DNA of 64,000 nucleotides, from the NCBI RefSeq assembly GCF_001729785.1, contig NZ_CP017183.1, forward strand, positions 1,922,001 through 1,986,000, written 5' to 3'. The notes below the pieces were generated by a model that saw only the letters and a program-made list of their open reading frames with translations, was not told the DNA's origin and did no database searches. The first letter of the stretch is position 1. The number at the start of each line of letters is the position of its first letter. Positions 36,232 through 46,259 of the stretch are shown piece by piece. The DNA is from Enterobacter hormaechei subsp. xiangfangensis (GTDB taxonomy: Bacteria; Pseudomonadota; Gammaproteobacteria; Enterobacterales; Enterobacteriaceae). A program made the translations under genes and the position numbers.

Positions 36232-36286
36232 CGATACGACAGGGGTATCCGCGAAGATGCATAGCATCAGTACCCCTGTCATATCG
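36232..36286. repeat. Long hairpin between bluR and the immunity-like gene
   Basis: CGATACGACAGGGGTA (36232-36247) pairs with TACCCCTGTCATATCG (36271-36286) over 16 bases with one mismatch. The loop holds a second small hairpin, GATGC-ATA-GCATC. It lies between convergent genes, 50 bases after bluR and 6 bases before the next stop, so it may end transcription from both sides, though no long T run follows. Confidence 0.6.
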
Positions 36287-36291
36287 TCGGT

Positions 36292-36744
36292 TTATTCCAT
36301 CATCAGGTTGTCTGAAATATTCATACTGGCCACGGATTCAACTTTCCACACGCCATCTTCCTTGACCATGCAGTCAATCACGGTGTGATCCCGCTTTTTG
36401 CCGAATGAGATATAAACCTGCATACAGGCGGCATCGTAATCCAGCGCCCGCGCACTGACGATGCCCCAGTCATCTTCATATCCCTGAGCCTTGATGAACA
36501 TATCGACGTCAGGCACGTCATATTCATCTGGATCCAGCTTATCCATGGCTTTGAGTTTGCTGATAGTTTCGCGGGTTACATATGGCCTCAGCGCTTCATA
36601 GTTTTTCAGGGGCTCTTTCCCGATTATAATTTGCGAGATGTACCACTTATTAAACTGAAGGGCAGCGGATACCTCAGGGGGGAACTTCTGTGCAGCGGAT
36701 GCGAGAGTGGGCAGAAGCAGGATCGCCAGAATTATTTTTTTCAT
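36292..36744 (-). CDS. Secreted DUF3828-like protein, putative amidase immunity protein
   Basis: A 150-residue protein with a clear Sec signal peptide (MKKIILAILLLPTLASA, cleavage before AQKFPP). The mature part (SAALQFNKWYISQIIIGKEP, YEALRPYVTRETISKLK, DCMVKEDGVWKVESVAS) has the look of DUF3828 proteins. Periplasmic location and position one base after the corrected stop of a peptidoglycan-amidase-like gene suggest that it neutralises that enzyme, as immunity proteins of type VI effectors do. The role is inferred from context. The ATG at 36744 is chosen because the signal peptide begins there. Confidence 0.65.
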   Translation of the reverse strand: MKKIILAILLLPTLASAAQKFPPEVSAALQFNKWYISQIIIGKEPLKNYEALRPYVTRETISKLKAMDKLDPDEYDVPDVDMFIKAQGYEDDWGIVSARALDYDAACMQVYISFGKKRDHTVIDCMVKEDGVWKVESVASMNISDNLMME

Positions 36745-36745
36745 G

Positions 36746-37103
36746 TCAGTTATGCCTGTAAATTGCATATGCTGGCTTTAATTCCCGGAATTCCTTTCCC
36801 GGATACATTGTTCGCTGAACAAAATCAGAGTACCAGACGCTGTTCCCACCATAGATGCAAGCGTGGCCATATGGGTGGCGCAGTGGGCTGGATCACCGCC
36901 ACATCGCCCTCAACAGGCTCACCGTAAACCTGGTGGAAACCCGCCAGAATTAAATTGCTTTTCATATCCTTAGCATAATGCGTGTTCTGTAGATTAGCAC
37001 CGCCGGCGCGAATGGATTTCGAAACAAATTCTGCACATCTTTTCTGGCTATACTGACCTGCATGCTGGCGAGCATGAACTGCGGCTTTATGGGCACTCCA
37101 CAT
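36746..37103 (-). pseudogene. Frameshifted NlpC/P60- or CHAP-like amidase, putative effector
   Basis: From the ATG at 37103 (AAGGG site upstream) the frame encodes an amidase-like start with the presumed catalytic Cys23 (QYSQKRCAEFVSKSIRAGG) and GDVAVIQP, then leaves the family pattern and stops at 36825 after 92 residues. In another frame, from about 36877 on, the missing end continues as HPYGHACIYGGNSVWYSDF with the presumed catalytic His, and ends at 36746, one base before the immunity-like ATG. The full span, 358 bases, is one base more than a whole number of codons. So a single-base insertion (or a sequencing error) has broken a gene of about 118 codons. Small amidases of this type are known type VI effectors. 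Confidence 0.7.
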
Positions 37104-37511
37104 AATTTAATCCCTTATTGAATAAATGGTTAACAAGGGAAACATTACGCCGAAAAGGGATGAGTTTATGTAATTAATCATGATCGGAATTTAACCACTA
37201 TCAGACTGATAAATAATGGTTAACTTATCCATCAAACGTCTTTATGCGCGCCTAGGTAAGGCAAAAAAGGATTAAAAAGAACCTGTCTTAAGGGGGAGGC
37301 ATACGTAAAAAATGTATATGGCGCCTGGGTGTACTTTAGCTATCTTAAAAATAGGTATTTCCAATACAATTTTTATCATTGCCCGCTACCTCACCGCCTT
37401 TCTTATGAAATGCATTATTTATCAATGCATTGAACAAATCTAACCATCCCATCCGCATCCCGTCACAGGGTCTATGCTTAATGAAAGTAGCCAAAAAGGG
37501 CGGTTTAGCCC
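37104..37511. other. Intergenic region upstream of sufA
   Basis: About 400 bases with no convincing ORF; the short frames present have no ribosome-binding site or family features. It is AT-rich near 37104-37250. It contains ATGGTTAAC twice (near 37125 and 37217) without obvious meaning. The sufA regulatory sites follow directly. Confidence 0.4.
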
Positions 37512-37537
37512 AAAGCCCCTGCTCGCAGGGGGTTGAA
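37512..37537. promoter_or_regulatory. Candidate type-2 IscR site upstream of sufA
   Basis: The half sites AAAGCCCCTGC and AGGGGGTTGAA match the type-2 IscR consensus at every outer position; only the six central bases differ (20 of 26 overall). In E. coli, apo-IscR activates suf from such a site. It is directly next to the Fur-like site at 37537. Confidence 0.6.
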
Positions 37538-37555
37538 GTGATAATCGTTATCACT
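37537..37555. promoter_or_regulatory. Fur box upstream of sufA
   Basis: AGTGATAATCGTTATCACT is a perfect 19-base palindrome apart from its centre and contains GATAATC-TTATC, the core of Fur boxes. It lies 45 bases before sufA. Fur repression and IscR activation from touching sites agrees with the known suf control in E. coli. Confidence 0.75.
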
Positions 37556-37599
37556 AACATGGTGTTATGCCCTGGTGGCTTATCAGATGAGGTGGACCT

Positions 37600-37968
37600 A
37601 TGGAACTGCATTCAGAAACCTTCAATCCGGCCGATTTTGCCTGGCGTGGCTTAACGCTGACGCCCGCGGCGGCGGCGCATATTCATGAGCTGGTGGCAAA
37701 AAATCCCGACATCCTCGGCGTACGCTTAGGCGTTAAGCAGACTGGCTGCGCGGGATTTGGCTACGTGCTGGATACCGTAACCGAACCTGAAAAGGACGAT
37801 CTGGTCTTTGAAACCGACGGTGCAAAGTTATACGTCGCACTACAGGCGATGCCGTTTATCGATGGAACCGAAGTCGACTACGTTCGGGAAGGTTTAAACC
37901 AGTTATTCAAATTTCATAACCCGAAAGCCCAGAACGAATGCGGCTGCGGCGAAAGCTTTGGGGTATAG
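37600..37968 (+). CDS. sufA: Fe-S cluster A-type carrier SufA
   Basis: A 122-residue A-type carrier of E. coli length. The three cluster ligands are seen in [10 protein letters not shown] and the C-terminal [11 protein letters not shown]. It accepts clusters from the SufBC2D scaffold and passes them to target proteins. First gene of the suf operon, behind IscR- and Fur-like sites; nine bases separate it from sufB. Confidence 0.95.
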   Translation: MELHSETFNPADFAWRGLTLTPAAAAHIHELVAKNPDILGVRLGVKQTGCAGFGYVLDTVTEPEKDDLVFETDGAKLYVALQAMPFIDGTEVDYVREGLNQLFKFHNPKAQNECGCGESFGV

Positions 37969-37976
37969 GCGGTACT

Positions 37977-39467
37977 ATGTCTCGTAATACTGAAGCAACG
38001 AGTGATGTAAACACCTGGAGCGGCGGACACCTCAACTATAAAGAGGGTTTCTTCACGCAGCTGCAAACCGATGAACTGGCGAAAGGCATCAACGAAGAGG
38101 TCGTGCGCGCCATTTCGGCGAAACGTAACGAGCCAGAGTGGATGCTGGAGTTTCGCCTGAGCGCATTCCGCGCGTGGCTGGAGATGGAAGAACCCCACTG
38201 GCTGAAAGCGCATTACGATAAGCTGAACTATCAGGATTACAGCTACTACTCCGCGCCCTCCTGCGGCAGCTGTGATGATACCTGTGCCTCGCAACCCGGC
38301 GCGGTACAGCAAACCGGTGCCGAGAACAGCTTCCTGAGTAAAGAGGTGGAAGAGGCGTTTAATCAGCTCGGCGTGCCCGTGCGCGAAGGCAAAGAGGTGG
38401 CGGTAGACGCCATTTTTGACTCCGTCTCGGTGGCAACCACCTACCGTGAAAAACTGGCGGAGCAGGGGATTATTTTCTGCTCCTTCGGGGAAGCCATTCA
38501 CGATCACCCGGAGCTGGTGAAAAAGTACATTGGCACCGTGGTACCCAGTAACGATAACTTCTTCGCGGCACTGAATGCGGCGGTGGCGTCAGACGGTACC
38601 TTTATCTACGTGCCGAAAGGCGTGCGCTGCCCGATGGAGCTCTCGACCTATTTCCGCATCAACGCGGAAAAAACCGGCCAGTTTGAACGCACCATCCTGG
38701 TGGCCGATGAAGGCAGCTACGTTAGCTACATCGAAGGGTGCTCCGCTCCTGTGCGCGACAGCTACCAGCTGCACGCGGCGGTGGTGGAGGTCATCATCCA
38801 TAAAGATGCGGAAGTGAAGTACTCTACGGTACAGAACTGGTTCCCGGGCGACGGTAACACCGGCGGTATTCTGAACTTCGTCACCAAGCGTGCGCTGTGC
38901 GAAGGCGAAAACAGCAAAATGTCCTGGACGCAGTCAGAAACCGGCTCCGCCATTACCTGGAAATACCCGAGCTGTATTCTGCGCGGCGACAACTCAATCG
39001 GTGAGTTTTACTCCGTGGCACTGACCAGCGGTCATCAGCAGGCCGATACCGGCACCAAGATGATCCACATCGGTAAAAACACCAAATCGACCATCATCTC
39101 CAAAGGGATCTCTGCCGGTCACAGCCAGAACAGCTATCGCGGGCTGGTGAAAATCATGCCGACGGCAACCAACGCGCGTAACTTCACCCAATGTGACTCC
39201 ATGCTGATTGGCGCGGACTGCGGGGCGCATACCTTCCCGTATGTCGAATGCCGCAATAACAGCGCCCAGCTTGAGCATGAGGCAACTACGTCACGTATTG
39301 GTGAAGATCAGCTTTTCTACTGCCTGCAACGCGGGATCAGTGAAGAAGATGCGATTTCAATGATCGTTAACGGCTTCTGTAAGGACGTGTTCTCTGAACT
39401 GCCGCTGGAATTTGCCGTTGAAGCCCAGAAACTCCTCGCCATTAGTCTTGAACACAGCGTCGGTTAA
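37977..39467 (+). CDS. sufB: Fe-S scaffold protein SufB
   Basis: A 496-residue scaffold component (E. coli 495). Conserved stretches include [35 protein letters not shown] and [20 protein letters not shown] near the C-terminus. It forms SufBC2D, where sulfur from SufS-SufE is combined with iron. The ATG at 37977 ([14 protein letters not shown]) is used rather than the overlapping upstream frame start. Confidence 0.95.
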   Translation: MSRNTEATSDVNTWSGGHLNYKEGFFTQLQTDELAKGINEEVVRAISAKRNEPEWMLEFRLSAFRAWLEMEEPHWLKAHYDKLNYQDYSYYSAPSCGSCDDTCASQPGAVQQTGAENSFLSKEVEEAFNQLGVPVREGKEVAVDAIFDSVSVATTYREKLAEQGIIFCSFGEAIHDHPELVKKYIGTVVPSNDNFFAALNAAVASDGTFIYVPKGVRCPMELSTYFRINAEKTGQFERTILVADEGSYVSYIEGCSAPVRDSYQLHAAVVEVIIHKDAEVKYSTVQNWFPGDGNTGGILNFVTKRALCEGENSKMSWTQSETGSAITWKYPSCILRGDNSIGEFYSVALTSGHQQADTGTKMIHIGKNTKSTIISKGISAGHSQNSYRGLVKIMPTATNARNFTQCDSMLIGADCGAHTFPYVECRNNSAQLEHEATTSRIGEDQLFYCLQRGISEEDAISMIVNGFCKDVFSELPLEFAVEAQKLLAISLEHSVG

Positions 39468-39476
39468 GGAAAGCAC

Positions 39477-40223
39477 ATGTTAAGCATTAAAGATTTACAG
39501 GTTAGCGTGGAAGAGAAAGAGATCCTGCGTGGCCTCAATTTTGACGTCAAACCGGGTGAAGTTCACGCCATCATGGGGCCAAACGGCTCCGGGAAAAGTA
39601 CGCTTTCAGCGACGCTGGCAGGACGCGAAGATTATGAAGTTACCAGCGGCTCCGTTGAGTTTAACGGCAAAGATCTGCTGGAGATGTCGCCGGAAGAGCG
39701 TGCCGGCGAGGGCATCTTTATGGCCTTCCAGTATCCGGTGGAAATTCCGGGCGTCAGCAACCAGTTCTTCCTGCAAACCGCGCTGAACGCGGTGCGCAAG
39801 TATCGCGGCCTTGAGGCGCTGGATCGCTTTGACTTCCAGGATCTGATGGAAGAGAAGATCAAGCTGTTGAAAATGCCGGAAGATCTGCTGACCCGCTCGG
39901 TAAACGTGGGTTTCTCCGGCGGTGAGAAGAAACGTAACGATATTCTGCAAATGGCGGTTCTGGAGCCAGCGCTGTGCATTCTCGATGAGACCGATTCAGG
40001 GCTGGATATCGATGCCCTGAAGATCGTTGCCGACGGGGTGAACTCCCTGCGTGACGGCAACCGCTCATTTATCATCGTGACACATTACCAGCGAATTCTG
40101 GACTACATCAAACCGGACTATGTCCACGTGCTTTACCAGGGACGCATTGTGAAATCCGGTGACTTTACGCTGGTTAAACAACTGGAGGAGCAGGGTTATG
40201 GCTGGCTTAACGAACAGCAGTAA
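39477..40223 (+). CDS. sufC: Fe-S scaffold ATPase SufC
   Basis: A 248-residue ABC-type ATPase with Walker A (GPNGSGKST), signature (FSGGEKKRNDILQMAVLEP), Walker B (LCILDETDSGLDID) and switch His (IIVTHYQRIL). It is not a transporter: its ATP cycle reshapes SufBC2D during cluster assembly. It overlaps sufD by 26 bases. Confidence 0.96.
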   Translation: MLSIKDLQVSVEEKEILRGLNFDVKPGEVHAIMGPNGSGKSTLSATLAGREDYEVTSGSVEFNGKDLLEMSPEERAGEGIFMAFQYPVEIPGVSNQFFLQTALNAVRKYRGLEALDRFDFQDLMEEKIKLLKMPEDLLTRSVNVGFSGGEKKRNDILQMAVLEPALCILDETDSGLDIDALKIVADGVNSLRDGNRSFIIVTHYQRILDYIKPDYVHVLYQGRIVKSGDFTLVKQLEEQGYGWLNEQQ

Positions 40224-41469
40224 TGCACTTCAGCAGTGGCACCGGCTGTTTGAAGCGCAGGCTGGAGCGCGCTCTGAACAGGCTCAGCACCATCTCCAGC
40301 AGATGCTGCGTCTCGGTTTACCGACGCGTAAACATGAGAACTGGAAATATACCCCGCTGGATGGCCTGCTGAACGGCGAGTTTGTCACCCGTCTGGCGCA
40401 GGTCAGCCCCGATCAGCGCGACATGCTGGCGCTGAGCGTGGATGCCGTGCGTCTGGTGTTTGTCGACGGTCTGTTCCGTGCGGAGCTGAGCGACAGCGTG
40501 CAGGAGAGCGGGTTCGATATCGTCATTAACGATGAACGTCAGTCGCTGAACGCGCCCGTTCAGCCTGAAGTCTTCCTGCACCTGACAGAGAGCCTGTCGC
40601 AATCTGTCACCCATATTCGCGTTAAGCGTAACCAGCGTCCGGCGAAACCGCTGCTGCTGATGCATATCACCCAGGGCGTTGCGGGTGATGAGATTAACAC
40701 CGCCCACTATCGCCACCATCTTGAGCTGGCAGAAGGGGCGGAGGCGACGGTGATCGAGCATTACGTCAGCCTTAACGACACCCGTCATTTTACCGGTTCG
40801 CGTCTGACGATGAACGTGGCGGCCAATGCCCAGCTGCACCACATCAAGCTGGCGTTTGAGAATCCGCTCAGTCACCACTTCGCCCACAACGATATTCTGC
40901 TGGGCCAGGATGCCGCGGCGTACAGCCATAGCTTCCTGCTTGGCGGCGCGGTGCTGCGCCACAATACCAGCACCCAGCTGAACGGTGAAAACACTACGTT
41001 GCGTATTAACAGCCTGGCGATGCCGGTGAAGTCAGAAGTGTGCGACACGCGCACCTGGCTTGAGCATAACAAAGGCTACTGCAACAGCCGTCAGCTGCAC
41101 AAAACCATCGTCAGCGACAAAGGACGTGCGGTGTTCAACGGCCTGATCAACGTGGCGCAGCACGCCATCAAAACTGACGGGCAGATGACCAACAACAACC
41201 TCTTGCTGGGACGTCTGGCAGAGGTGGACACCAAACCACAGCTGGAAATCTATGCGGACGACGTGAAATGCAGTCACGGCGCGACGGTCGGGCGTATTGA
41301 CGATGAGCAGATGTTCTACTTGCGCTCGCGCGGGATAGACCAGCAGGCCGCGCAAAAGATGATTATTTACGCCTTTGCGGCTGAGCTGACGGAAGCGCTG
41401 CCCGATGGCGGACTTAAACAGCAGGTGCTGGCCCGTATCGGTCAGCGACTGCCTGGAGGCGAAGCATGA
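40198..41469 (+). CDS. sufD: Fe-S scaffold protein SufD
   Basis: A 423-residue protein of E. coli SufD length, a SufB relative that helps bring in iron and binds SufC. It has [18 protein letters not shown] in the N-terminal part and [20 protein letters not shown] near the end. The ATG at 40198 ([14 protein letters not shown]) lies inside the sufC 3' end behind a GGAGCAGGG stretch. Its stop overlaps the sufS start by four bases. Confidence 0.95.
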   Translation: MAGLTNSSNALQQWHRLFEAQAGARSEQAQHHLQQMLRLGLPTRKHENWKYTPLDGLLNGEFVTRLAQVSPDQRDMLALSVDAVRLVFVDGLFRAELSDSVQESGFDIVINDERQSLNAPVQPEVFLHLTESLSQSVTHIRVKRNQRPAKPLLLMHITQGVAGDEINTAHYRHHLELAEGAEATVIEHYVSLNDTRHFTGSRLTMNVAANAQLHHIKLAFENPLSHHFAHNDILLGQDAAAYSHSFLLGGAVLRHNTSTQLNGENTTLRINSLAMPVKSEVCDTRTWLEHNKGYCNSRQLHKTIVSDKGRAVFNGLINVAQHAIKTDGQMTNNNLLLGRLAEVDTKPQLEIYADDVKCSHGATVGRIDDEQMFYLRSRGIDQQAAQKMIIYAFAAELTEALPDGGLKQQVLARIGQRLPGGEA

Positions 41470-42686
41470 CATTTCCCGTAGAGAAAGTCCGGGCAGATTT
41501 TCCGGTACTGACCCGTGAAGTGAACGGTCTGCCGCTGGCCTATCTCGACAGTGCGGCCAGCGCGCAAAAACCGAATCAGGTGGTGGATGCGGAAGCCGAG
41601 TTTTACCGCCACGGTTATGCGGCGGTACATCGTGGGATCCACACCCTGAGCGCCGAGGCGACCCAGCGCATGGAAAACGTGCGCACGCAGGTTGCGGCCT
41701 TCCTCAACGCGCGTTCGCCGGAAGAGCTGGTGTTCGTGCGTGGCACCACCGAAGGGATCAACCTGGTGGCTAACAGCTGGGGCAATGCGCAGGTGCACGC
41801 GGGGGATAACATCATCATCACCCAGATGGAGCACCATGCCAACATCGTGCCCTGGCAGATGCTCTGCGAGCGTGTGGGGGCGCAACTGCGGGTGATCCCC
41901 CTGAATGAAGACGGCACGCTCCAGCTGGAAAAGCTGGACGCTCTGCTGGACGACAGAACGCGGCTGGTGGCGGTGACCCACGTTTCAAACGTGCTGGGCA
42001 CGGAAAATCCGGTGGCGCTGATCGTCGACAAAGCCCATCAGGCCGGTGCGAAAGTGTTGATTGATGGTGCCCAGGCGGTGATGCACCATGCGGTTGACGT
42101 TCAGGCCCTGGACTGCGATTTCTACGTCTTCTCCGGGCACAAGCTGTATGGCCCGACGGGCATCGGCGTGTTGTATGTGAAAGAGGACATTCTCCAGGCC
42201 ATGCCGCCGTGGGAAGGGGGCGGGTCAATGATCGCCACCGTCAGCCTGACGGACGGCACAACATACGCCCGTGCGCCCTGGCGCTTCGAGGCGGGTACGC
42301 CCAACACGGGCGGGATCATCGGGCTGGGCGCGGCCATTAGCTACGTCACTGAAACGGGGCTGGCGGCGATTCAGGAGTACGAACAACAGCTGATGCATTA
42401 TGCCTTGCAGGAGCTGGCCAGCGTCCCGGAACTGACCTTATATGGTCCTGCTGACCGTCTGGGTGTGATAGCCTTCAACCTCGGCAAGCATCACGCCTAT
42501 GATGTAGGCAGTTTCCTTGATAATTACGGCGTCGCTGTGCGTACCGGGCATCACTGCGCGATGCCGCTGATGGCGTATTATGAGGTACCGGCCATGTGCC
42601 GCGCATCGCTGGTGATGTACAACACAACGGAAGAGGTCGACAGACTGGTGGCGGGATTAAAACGTATTCACCAGCTGCTTGGCTAA
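41466..42686 (+). CDS. sufS: Cysteine desulfurase SufS
   Basis: A 406-residue group II PLP cysteine desulfurase of E. coli length. The PLP lysine is in [17 protein letters not shown] and the persulfide Cys in [15 protein letters not shown]. It takes sulfur from cysteine and hands it to SufE. The ATG overlaps the sufD stop. Confidence 0.96.
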   Translation: MTFPVEKVRADFPVLTREVNGLPLAYLDSAASAQKPNQVVDAEAEFYRHGYAAVHRGIHTLSAEATQRMENVRTQVAAFLNARSPEELVFVRGTTEGINLVANSWGNAQVHAGDNIIITQMEHHANIVPWQMLCERVGAQLRVIPLNEDGTLQLEKLDALLDDRTRLVAVTHVSNVLGTENPVALIVDKAHQAGAKVLIDGAQAVMHHAVDVQALDCDFYVFSGHKLYGPTGIGVLYVKEDILQAMPPWEGGGSMIATVSLTDGTTYARAPWRFEAGTPNTGGIIGLGAAISYVTETGLAAIQEYEQQLMHYALQELASVPELTLYGPADRLGVIAFNLGKHHAYDVGSFLDNYGVAVRTGHHCAMPLMAYYEVPAMCRASLVMYNTTEEVDRLVAGLKRIHQLLG

Positions 42687-42700
42687 CGGAGAGGCGAGAG

Positions 42701-43117
42701 ATGGCAGATTTGCCGGACAGAGATAAATTGCTGCGCAACTTTGGGCGTTGCGCGAACTGGGAAGAGAAATACCTTTATATCATCGAACTGGGTCAGCGCC
42801 TGCCGCCGCTCAGCGAAGAGGCGCATAACCCGGACAACATCATTCAGGGCTGCCAGAGCCAGGTCTGGATCCAGATGCAGCAGACGGATGATGGCGTAAT
42901 TCAATTACAGGGCGACAGCGATGCCGCCATTGTGAAGGGGCTTATTGCCGTCGTATTTATTCTTTATCACCAGATGTCGGCGCAGGATATTGTCGCCTTT
43001 GACGTTCGCCCGTGGTTTGAAAAAATGGCCTTAACCCAACACCTCACCCCGTCCCGATCCCAGGGACTGGAAGCGATGATCCGCGCCATACGCGCCAAAG
43101 CCGCAATCCTTAGCTAA
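42701..43117 (+). CDS. sufE: Sulfur acceptor SufE
   Basis: A 138-residue protein of E. coli length with the sulfur-accepting Cys in [13 protein letters not shown]. It stimulates SufS and carries persulfide sulfur to SufB. The start [20 protein letters not shown] at 42701 lies behind an AGAGGCGAGAG site, 14 bases after sufS. Last gene of the suf operon. Confidence 0.95.
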   Translation: MADLPDRDKLLRNFGRCANWEEKYLYIIELGQRLPPLSEEAHNPDNIIQGCQSQVWIQMQQTDDGVIQLQGDSDAAIVKGLIAVVFILYHQMSAQDIVAFDVRPWFEKMALTQHLTPSRSQGLEAMIRAIRAKAAILS

Positions 43118-43214
43118 ACTGACAGAACAGCATTCATTCTGTTTCGCGGGGTGGTTTCCACCTCGCTGGTTTTTCAGCTTTCTGACGTTTGGTCAGTGAA
43201 TAAGGAATCTCAGC

Positions 43215-44228
43215 ATGAAGCGCGCGTCTCTAATAACTCTATTACTCCTTGGTTCGCTCAGTGCTGTTAATTCAGCCAGGGCGGTTGATTATCCTTTACC
43301 GCCCGCAGGCAGCCGCCTGATTGGGCAAAACCAGACATACACCATTCAGGAAGGGGACAATAAACTTCAGTCTATCGCTCATCGGTTTAATACCGCCGCA
43401 CAGCTCATCCTTGAAACCAATAATACCATTGCACCGGTGAATCCTGCGCCAGGAACGGTCATTACGATCCCTTCCCAGATGCTACTGCCGGACACCGAGC
43501 GTGAGGGCATTGTGGTGAATCTGGCGGAGCTGCGTCTTTACTTCTATCCGCCAGGCGAAAATATCGTGCAGGTCTATCCGCTGGGTATTGGTCAGCTTGG
43601 GCTGGAAACACCGGTTAGCACCACCCGTGTGAGTCAGAAAATCCCTAACCCTACCTGGACCCCCACAGCGGGCATCAGAGCGCGCTCACTGGCCCAGGGA
43701 ATTAAACTGCCGCCTGTGGTACCCGCAGGGCCAAATAACCCGCTGGGGCGCTTTGCGCTTCGTCTGGGTATCGGGAATGGGGAATATCTTATTCACGGCA
43801 CCAGCGCGCCGGACAGCGTAGGACTGCGGGTCAGCTCGGGCTGTATGCGGATGAACGCGCCGGATATCAAAGCGTTGTTTGAGCAAGTGCGCGTCGGCAC
43901 GCGGGTGCAGATTATCAATGAGCCGGTGAAGTTCTCCATCGAGCCGGACGGCAAACGTTATATCGAAGTGCACAGGCCGCTGGCGCAGGCAGAGGGCGAA
44001 AACCCACAGACGGTGCCGTTCACGCACTCGGCGGCGTTTACCGCTTTTGCAGCGGAGTCAGGTAGCGATAAAACGCTTATCGATAAAGCCCTGGCGCGCA
44101 GAGCCGGGATCCCGGTTGCCGTTTCAACAGGCAATGGTTCGTCAGCCAGCAATTCTGTCCTGTCGGTTCAGAATAGTCGTGTCTCAGCGGCGGTGGCGGA
44201 AGACGAGGGAGAGAAAGCGCTTCAGTAG
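43215..44228 (+). CDS. ldtE: L,D-transpeptidase LdtE (YnhG)
   Basis: A 337-residue periplasmic enzyme (E. coli LdtE 334). After the signal peptide (cleavage near NSARA) come a LysM domain (about 40-92, [20 protein letters not shown]) and the YkuD catalytic domain (about 95-235) with the active-site pattern [21 protein letters not shown] variable Ser/Ala-rich tail follows. LdtE makes 3-3 crosslinks in peptidoglycan. The neighbour lpp encodes the lipoprotein that related L,D-transpeptidases attach to peptidoglycan. Confidence 0.93.
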   Translation: MKRASLITLLLLGSLSAVNSARAVDYPLPPAGSRLIGQNQTYTIQEGDNKLQSIAHRFNTAAQLILETNNTIAPVNPAPGTVITIPSQMLLPDTEREGIVVNLAELRLYFYPPGENIVQVYPLGIGQLGLETPVSTTRVSQKIPNPTWTPTAGIRARSLAQGIKLPPVVPAGPNNPLGRFALRLGIGNGEYLIHGTSAPDSVGLRVSSGCMRMNAPDIKALFEQVRVGTRVQIINEPVKFSIEPDGKRYIEVHRPLAQAEGENPQTVPFTHSAAFTAFAAESGSDKTLIDKALARRAGIPVAVSTGNGSSASNSVLSVQNSRVSAAVAEDEGEKALQ

Positions 44229-44243
44229 AGGTTTGACTAAGGC

Positions 44244-44275
44244 AAAAAAAATGGCGCACAATGTGCGCCATTTTA
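44244..44275. terminator. Bidirectional terminator between ldtE and lpp
   Basis: AAAAAAA-ATGGCGCAC-AAT-GTGCGCCAT-TTT is a perfect stem of nine pairs with A and T runs on the two sides. It ends ldtE (plus) and the very abundant lpp transcript (minus). Confidence 0.9.
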
Positions 44276-44288
44276 TTAACAGGTACTA

Positions 44289-44537
<249 letters not shown>

Positions 44538-44570
44538 CTAGATTGAGTTAATCTCCATGTAGCGTTACAA

Positions 44571-44577
44571 GTATTAC
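44571..44577 (-). promoter_or_regulatory. lpp promoter -10 element
   Basis: The minus strand reads TTTGTGTAATACTTGTAACG, as remembered for E. coli lpp, with TAATACT as -10. The long AT-rich stretch upstream (44580-44770) is typical for this very strong promoter. No gene lies in the 312-bp gap 44526-44837 apart from this promoter and the pykF terminator. Confidence 0.7.
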
Positions 44578-44781
44578 ACAAAGTTTTTTGGGTTGAGAAT
44601 ATTTTTTTGATGGGATTACGCCTATTTTTGATCGTTCGCTCAAAGAAGCAACGAAATCGGCAATTTTGACGAAAAAGCTATGTTAAAAAAGGCATTTTTC
44701 ATCGGATTCATCTTAGATAAATCGCGATTAAATAGAAAAACCCGATTTGCTTTTTGAATAGTTCTGGTTAAAGGCGGGAAT

Positions 44782-44809
44782 AAAAAAAGCGCCCCGAAGG
44801 ACGCTTTTT
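44782..44809 (-). terminator. Terminator of pykF
   Basis: On the minus strand AAAAAGCGTCC-TTCGG-GGCGCTTTTTTT forms a hairpin with a T run, 29 bases after the pykF stop. Confidence 0.8.
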
Positions 44810-44837
44810 AACAAAACAATAATTTGTTCGTGAAATA

Positions 44838-46259
44838 TTACAGCACGTGGACAGATGCCGTGTTGGTGGTGCCGCTTGGAACCAGCGCGCCAGAAACCAT
44901 AACCACCACGTCGCCTTTCTGAGCCAGGCCACAATCAACCAGTTCCAGAGCCACTTCTTTACCCAGACGATAGAAATCATCGGTAGAGGCAATCTCTTTC
45001 ACCAGGTGTGGGATCACGCCTTTGCTCAGCACCAGCTGACGCGCGGTGGTTTCGTTGGTGGTCAGCGCCAGAATGGTCGCATCCGGGAAGTATTTACGCA
45101 CGGCACGCGCAGATTTACCGCCCTGGGTCGCCACGACAATCAGCGGGGCTTCCAGTTTCTCGGCGGTTTCTACCGCACCACGGCACACGGCTTCGGTGAT
45201 GCGCAGTTTACGGCTGTCGTTGTTGTAATCCAGACGGCTTTTCATCACGCGGTCGGTACGCTCACAGATGGTCGCCATGATGCTGACCGCTTCCAGAGGG
45301 TATTTCCCTTTTGCAGATTCGCCAGACAGCATAACGGCATCGGTACCGTCGAGGATGGCGTTCGCAACGTCGCCTGCTTCAGCGCGGGTAGGGCGTGGGT
45401 TTTTGATCATGGAGTCCAGCATCTGCGTTGCGGTGATAACCACTTTACGCGCGCGAACACATTTCTCGATCATCATCTTCTGCGCGAAGATCACTTCTTC
45501 AACCGGGATTTCAACGCCCAGGTCGCCACGCGCTACCATGATACCGTCAGACGCTTCGAGGATTTCGTCGAAGTTGTTCAGGCCTTCCTGGTTTTCGATC
45601 TTGGAGATGATCTGGATGTTCTCGCCGCCGTGCGCTTTCAGGTGCTCACGGATCTCAACCACGTCAGAACGTTTACGGATAAAGGAGGCAGCAACGAAGT
45701 CCACGCCTTGTTCGCAGCCGAAGATCAGGTCTTGTTTGTCTTTTTCAGCCAGCGCTGGCAGAGCAATGGACACACCCGGCAGGTTGACGCCTTTGTTTTC
45801 GCCCAGATCGCCGTTGTTCAGCACTTTACAGATAACTTTGTTACCTTCGATAGCGGTCACTTCCATGCCGATCAGGCCGTCATCTACCAGCACGGTGTTG
45901 CCAACAGACAGGTCGCTGGTGAAGCCTTCGTAGGTCACGGCAACGATTTCGTTATTACCCACAACGGATTTGTCGGTGGTGAAGGTGAAGGTCTGGCCCG
46001 CTTTCAGGGAAACGTCGTTACCGCCTTCCAGTTTGATAGTGCGGATTTCAGGACCTTTGGTGTCGAGCAGGATTGCCGCTTTTTTCCCGGTCTTGCTCAT
46101 CACGTTGCGCAAGTTCTGGATACGCTGGCCGTGTTCAGCATAGTCGCCGTGGGAGAAGTTCAGACGCATCACGTTCATGCCGGCATCCAGCATTTTGCTC
46201 AGCATCTCTTCGGATTCGGTTTTCGGGCCGATAGTACAAACAATTTTCGTCTTTTTCAT
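44838..46259 (-). CDS. pykF: Pyruvate kinase I (PykF)
   Basis: A 473-residue enzyme nearly identical in sequence to E. coli PykF (470), with [28 protein letters not shown], the catalytic Lys and metal ligands around [15 protein letters not shown] and [12 protein letters not shown], and the signature [20 protein letters not shown]. It converts PEP and ADP to pyruvate and ATP and is activated by fructose-1,6-bisphosphate. The extra residues lie near position 447 ([16 protein letters not shown]), where E. coli is shorter by three. Confidence 0.97.
   Translation of the reverse strand: MKKTKIVCTIGPKTESEEMLSKMLDAGMNVMRLNFSHGDYAEHGQRIQNLRNVMSKTGKKAAILLDTKGPEIRTIKLEGGNDVSLKAGQTFTFTTDKSVVGNNEIVAVTYEGFTSDLSVGNTVLVDDGLIGMEVTAIEGNKVICKVLNNGDLGENKGVNLPGVSIALPALAEKDKQDLIFGCEQGVDFVAASFIRKRSDVVEIREHLKAHGGENIQIISKIENQEGLNNFDEILEASDGIMVARGDLGVEIPVEEVIFAQKMMIEKCVRARKVVITATQMLDSMIKNPRPTRAEAGDVANAILDGTDAVMLSGESAKGKYPLEAVSIMATICERTDRVMKSRLDYNNDSRKLRITEAVCRGAVETAEKLEAPLIVVATQGGKSARAVRKYFPDATILALTTNETTARQLVLSKGVIPHLVKEIASTDDFYRLGKEVALELVDCGLAQKGDVVVMVSGALVPSGTTNTASVHVL

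Noticed and set aside
36825..37103. Complete 92-residue small protein
   Set aside because: The last 20 or so residues do not fit the family and the missing conserved end with the His is present in another frame, so a frameshifted gene is more likely than an intact short one.
22701..37600. tRNA gene or integrase marking an integrated island
   Set aside because: No tRNA, integrase, transposase or flanking direct repeats were recognised; the segment is described as accessory only from gene content and synteny.
37345..37611. 88-codon minus-strand frame upstream of sufA
   Set aside because: It covers the IscR and Fur sites and the sufA start and has no supporting features.
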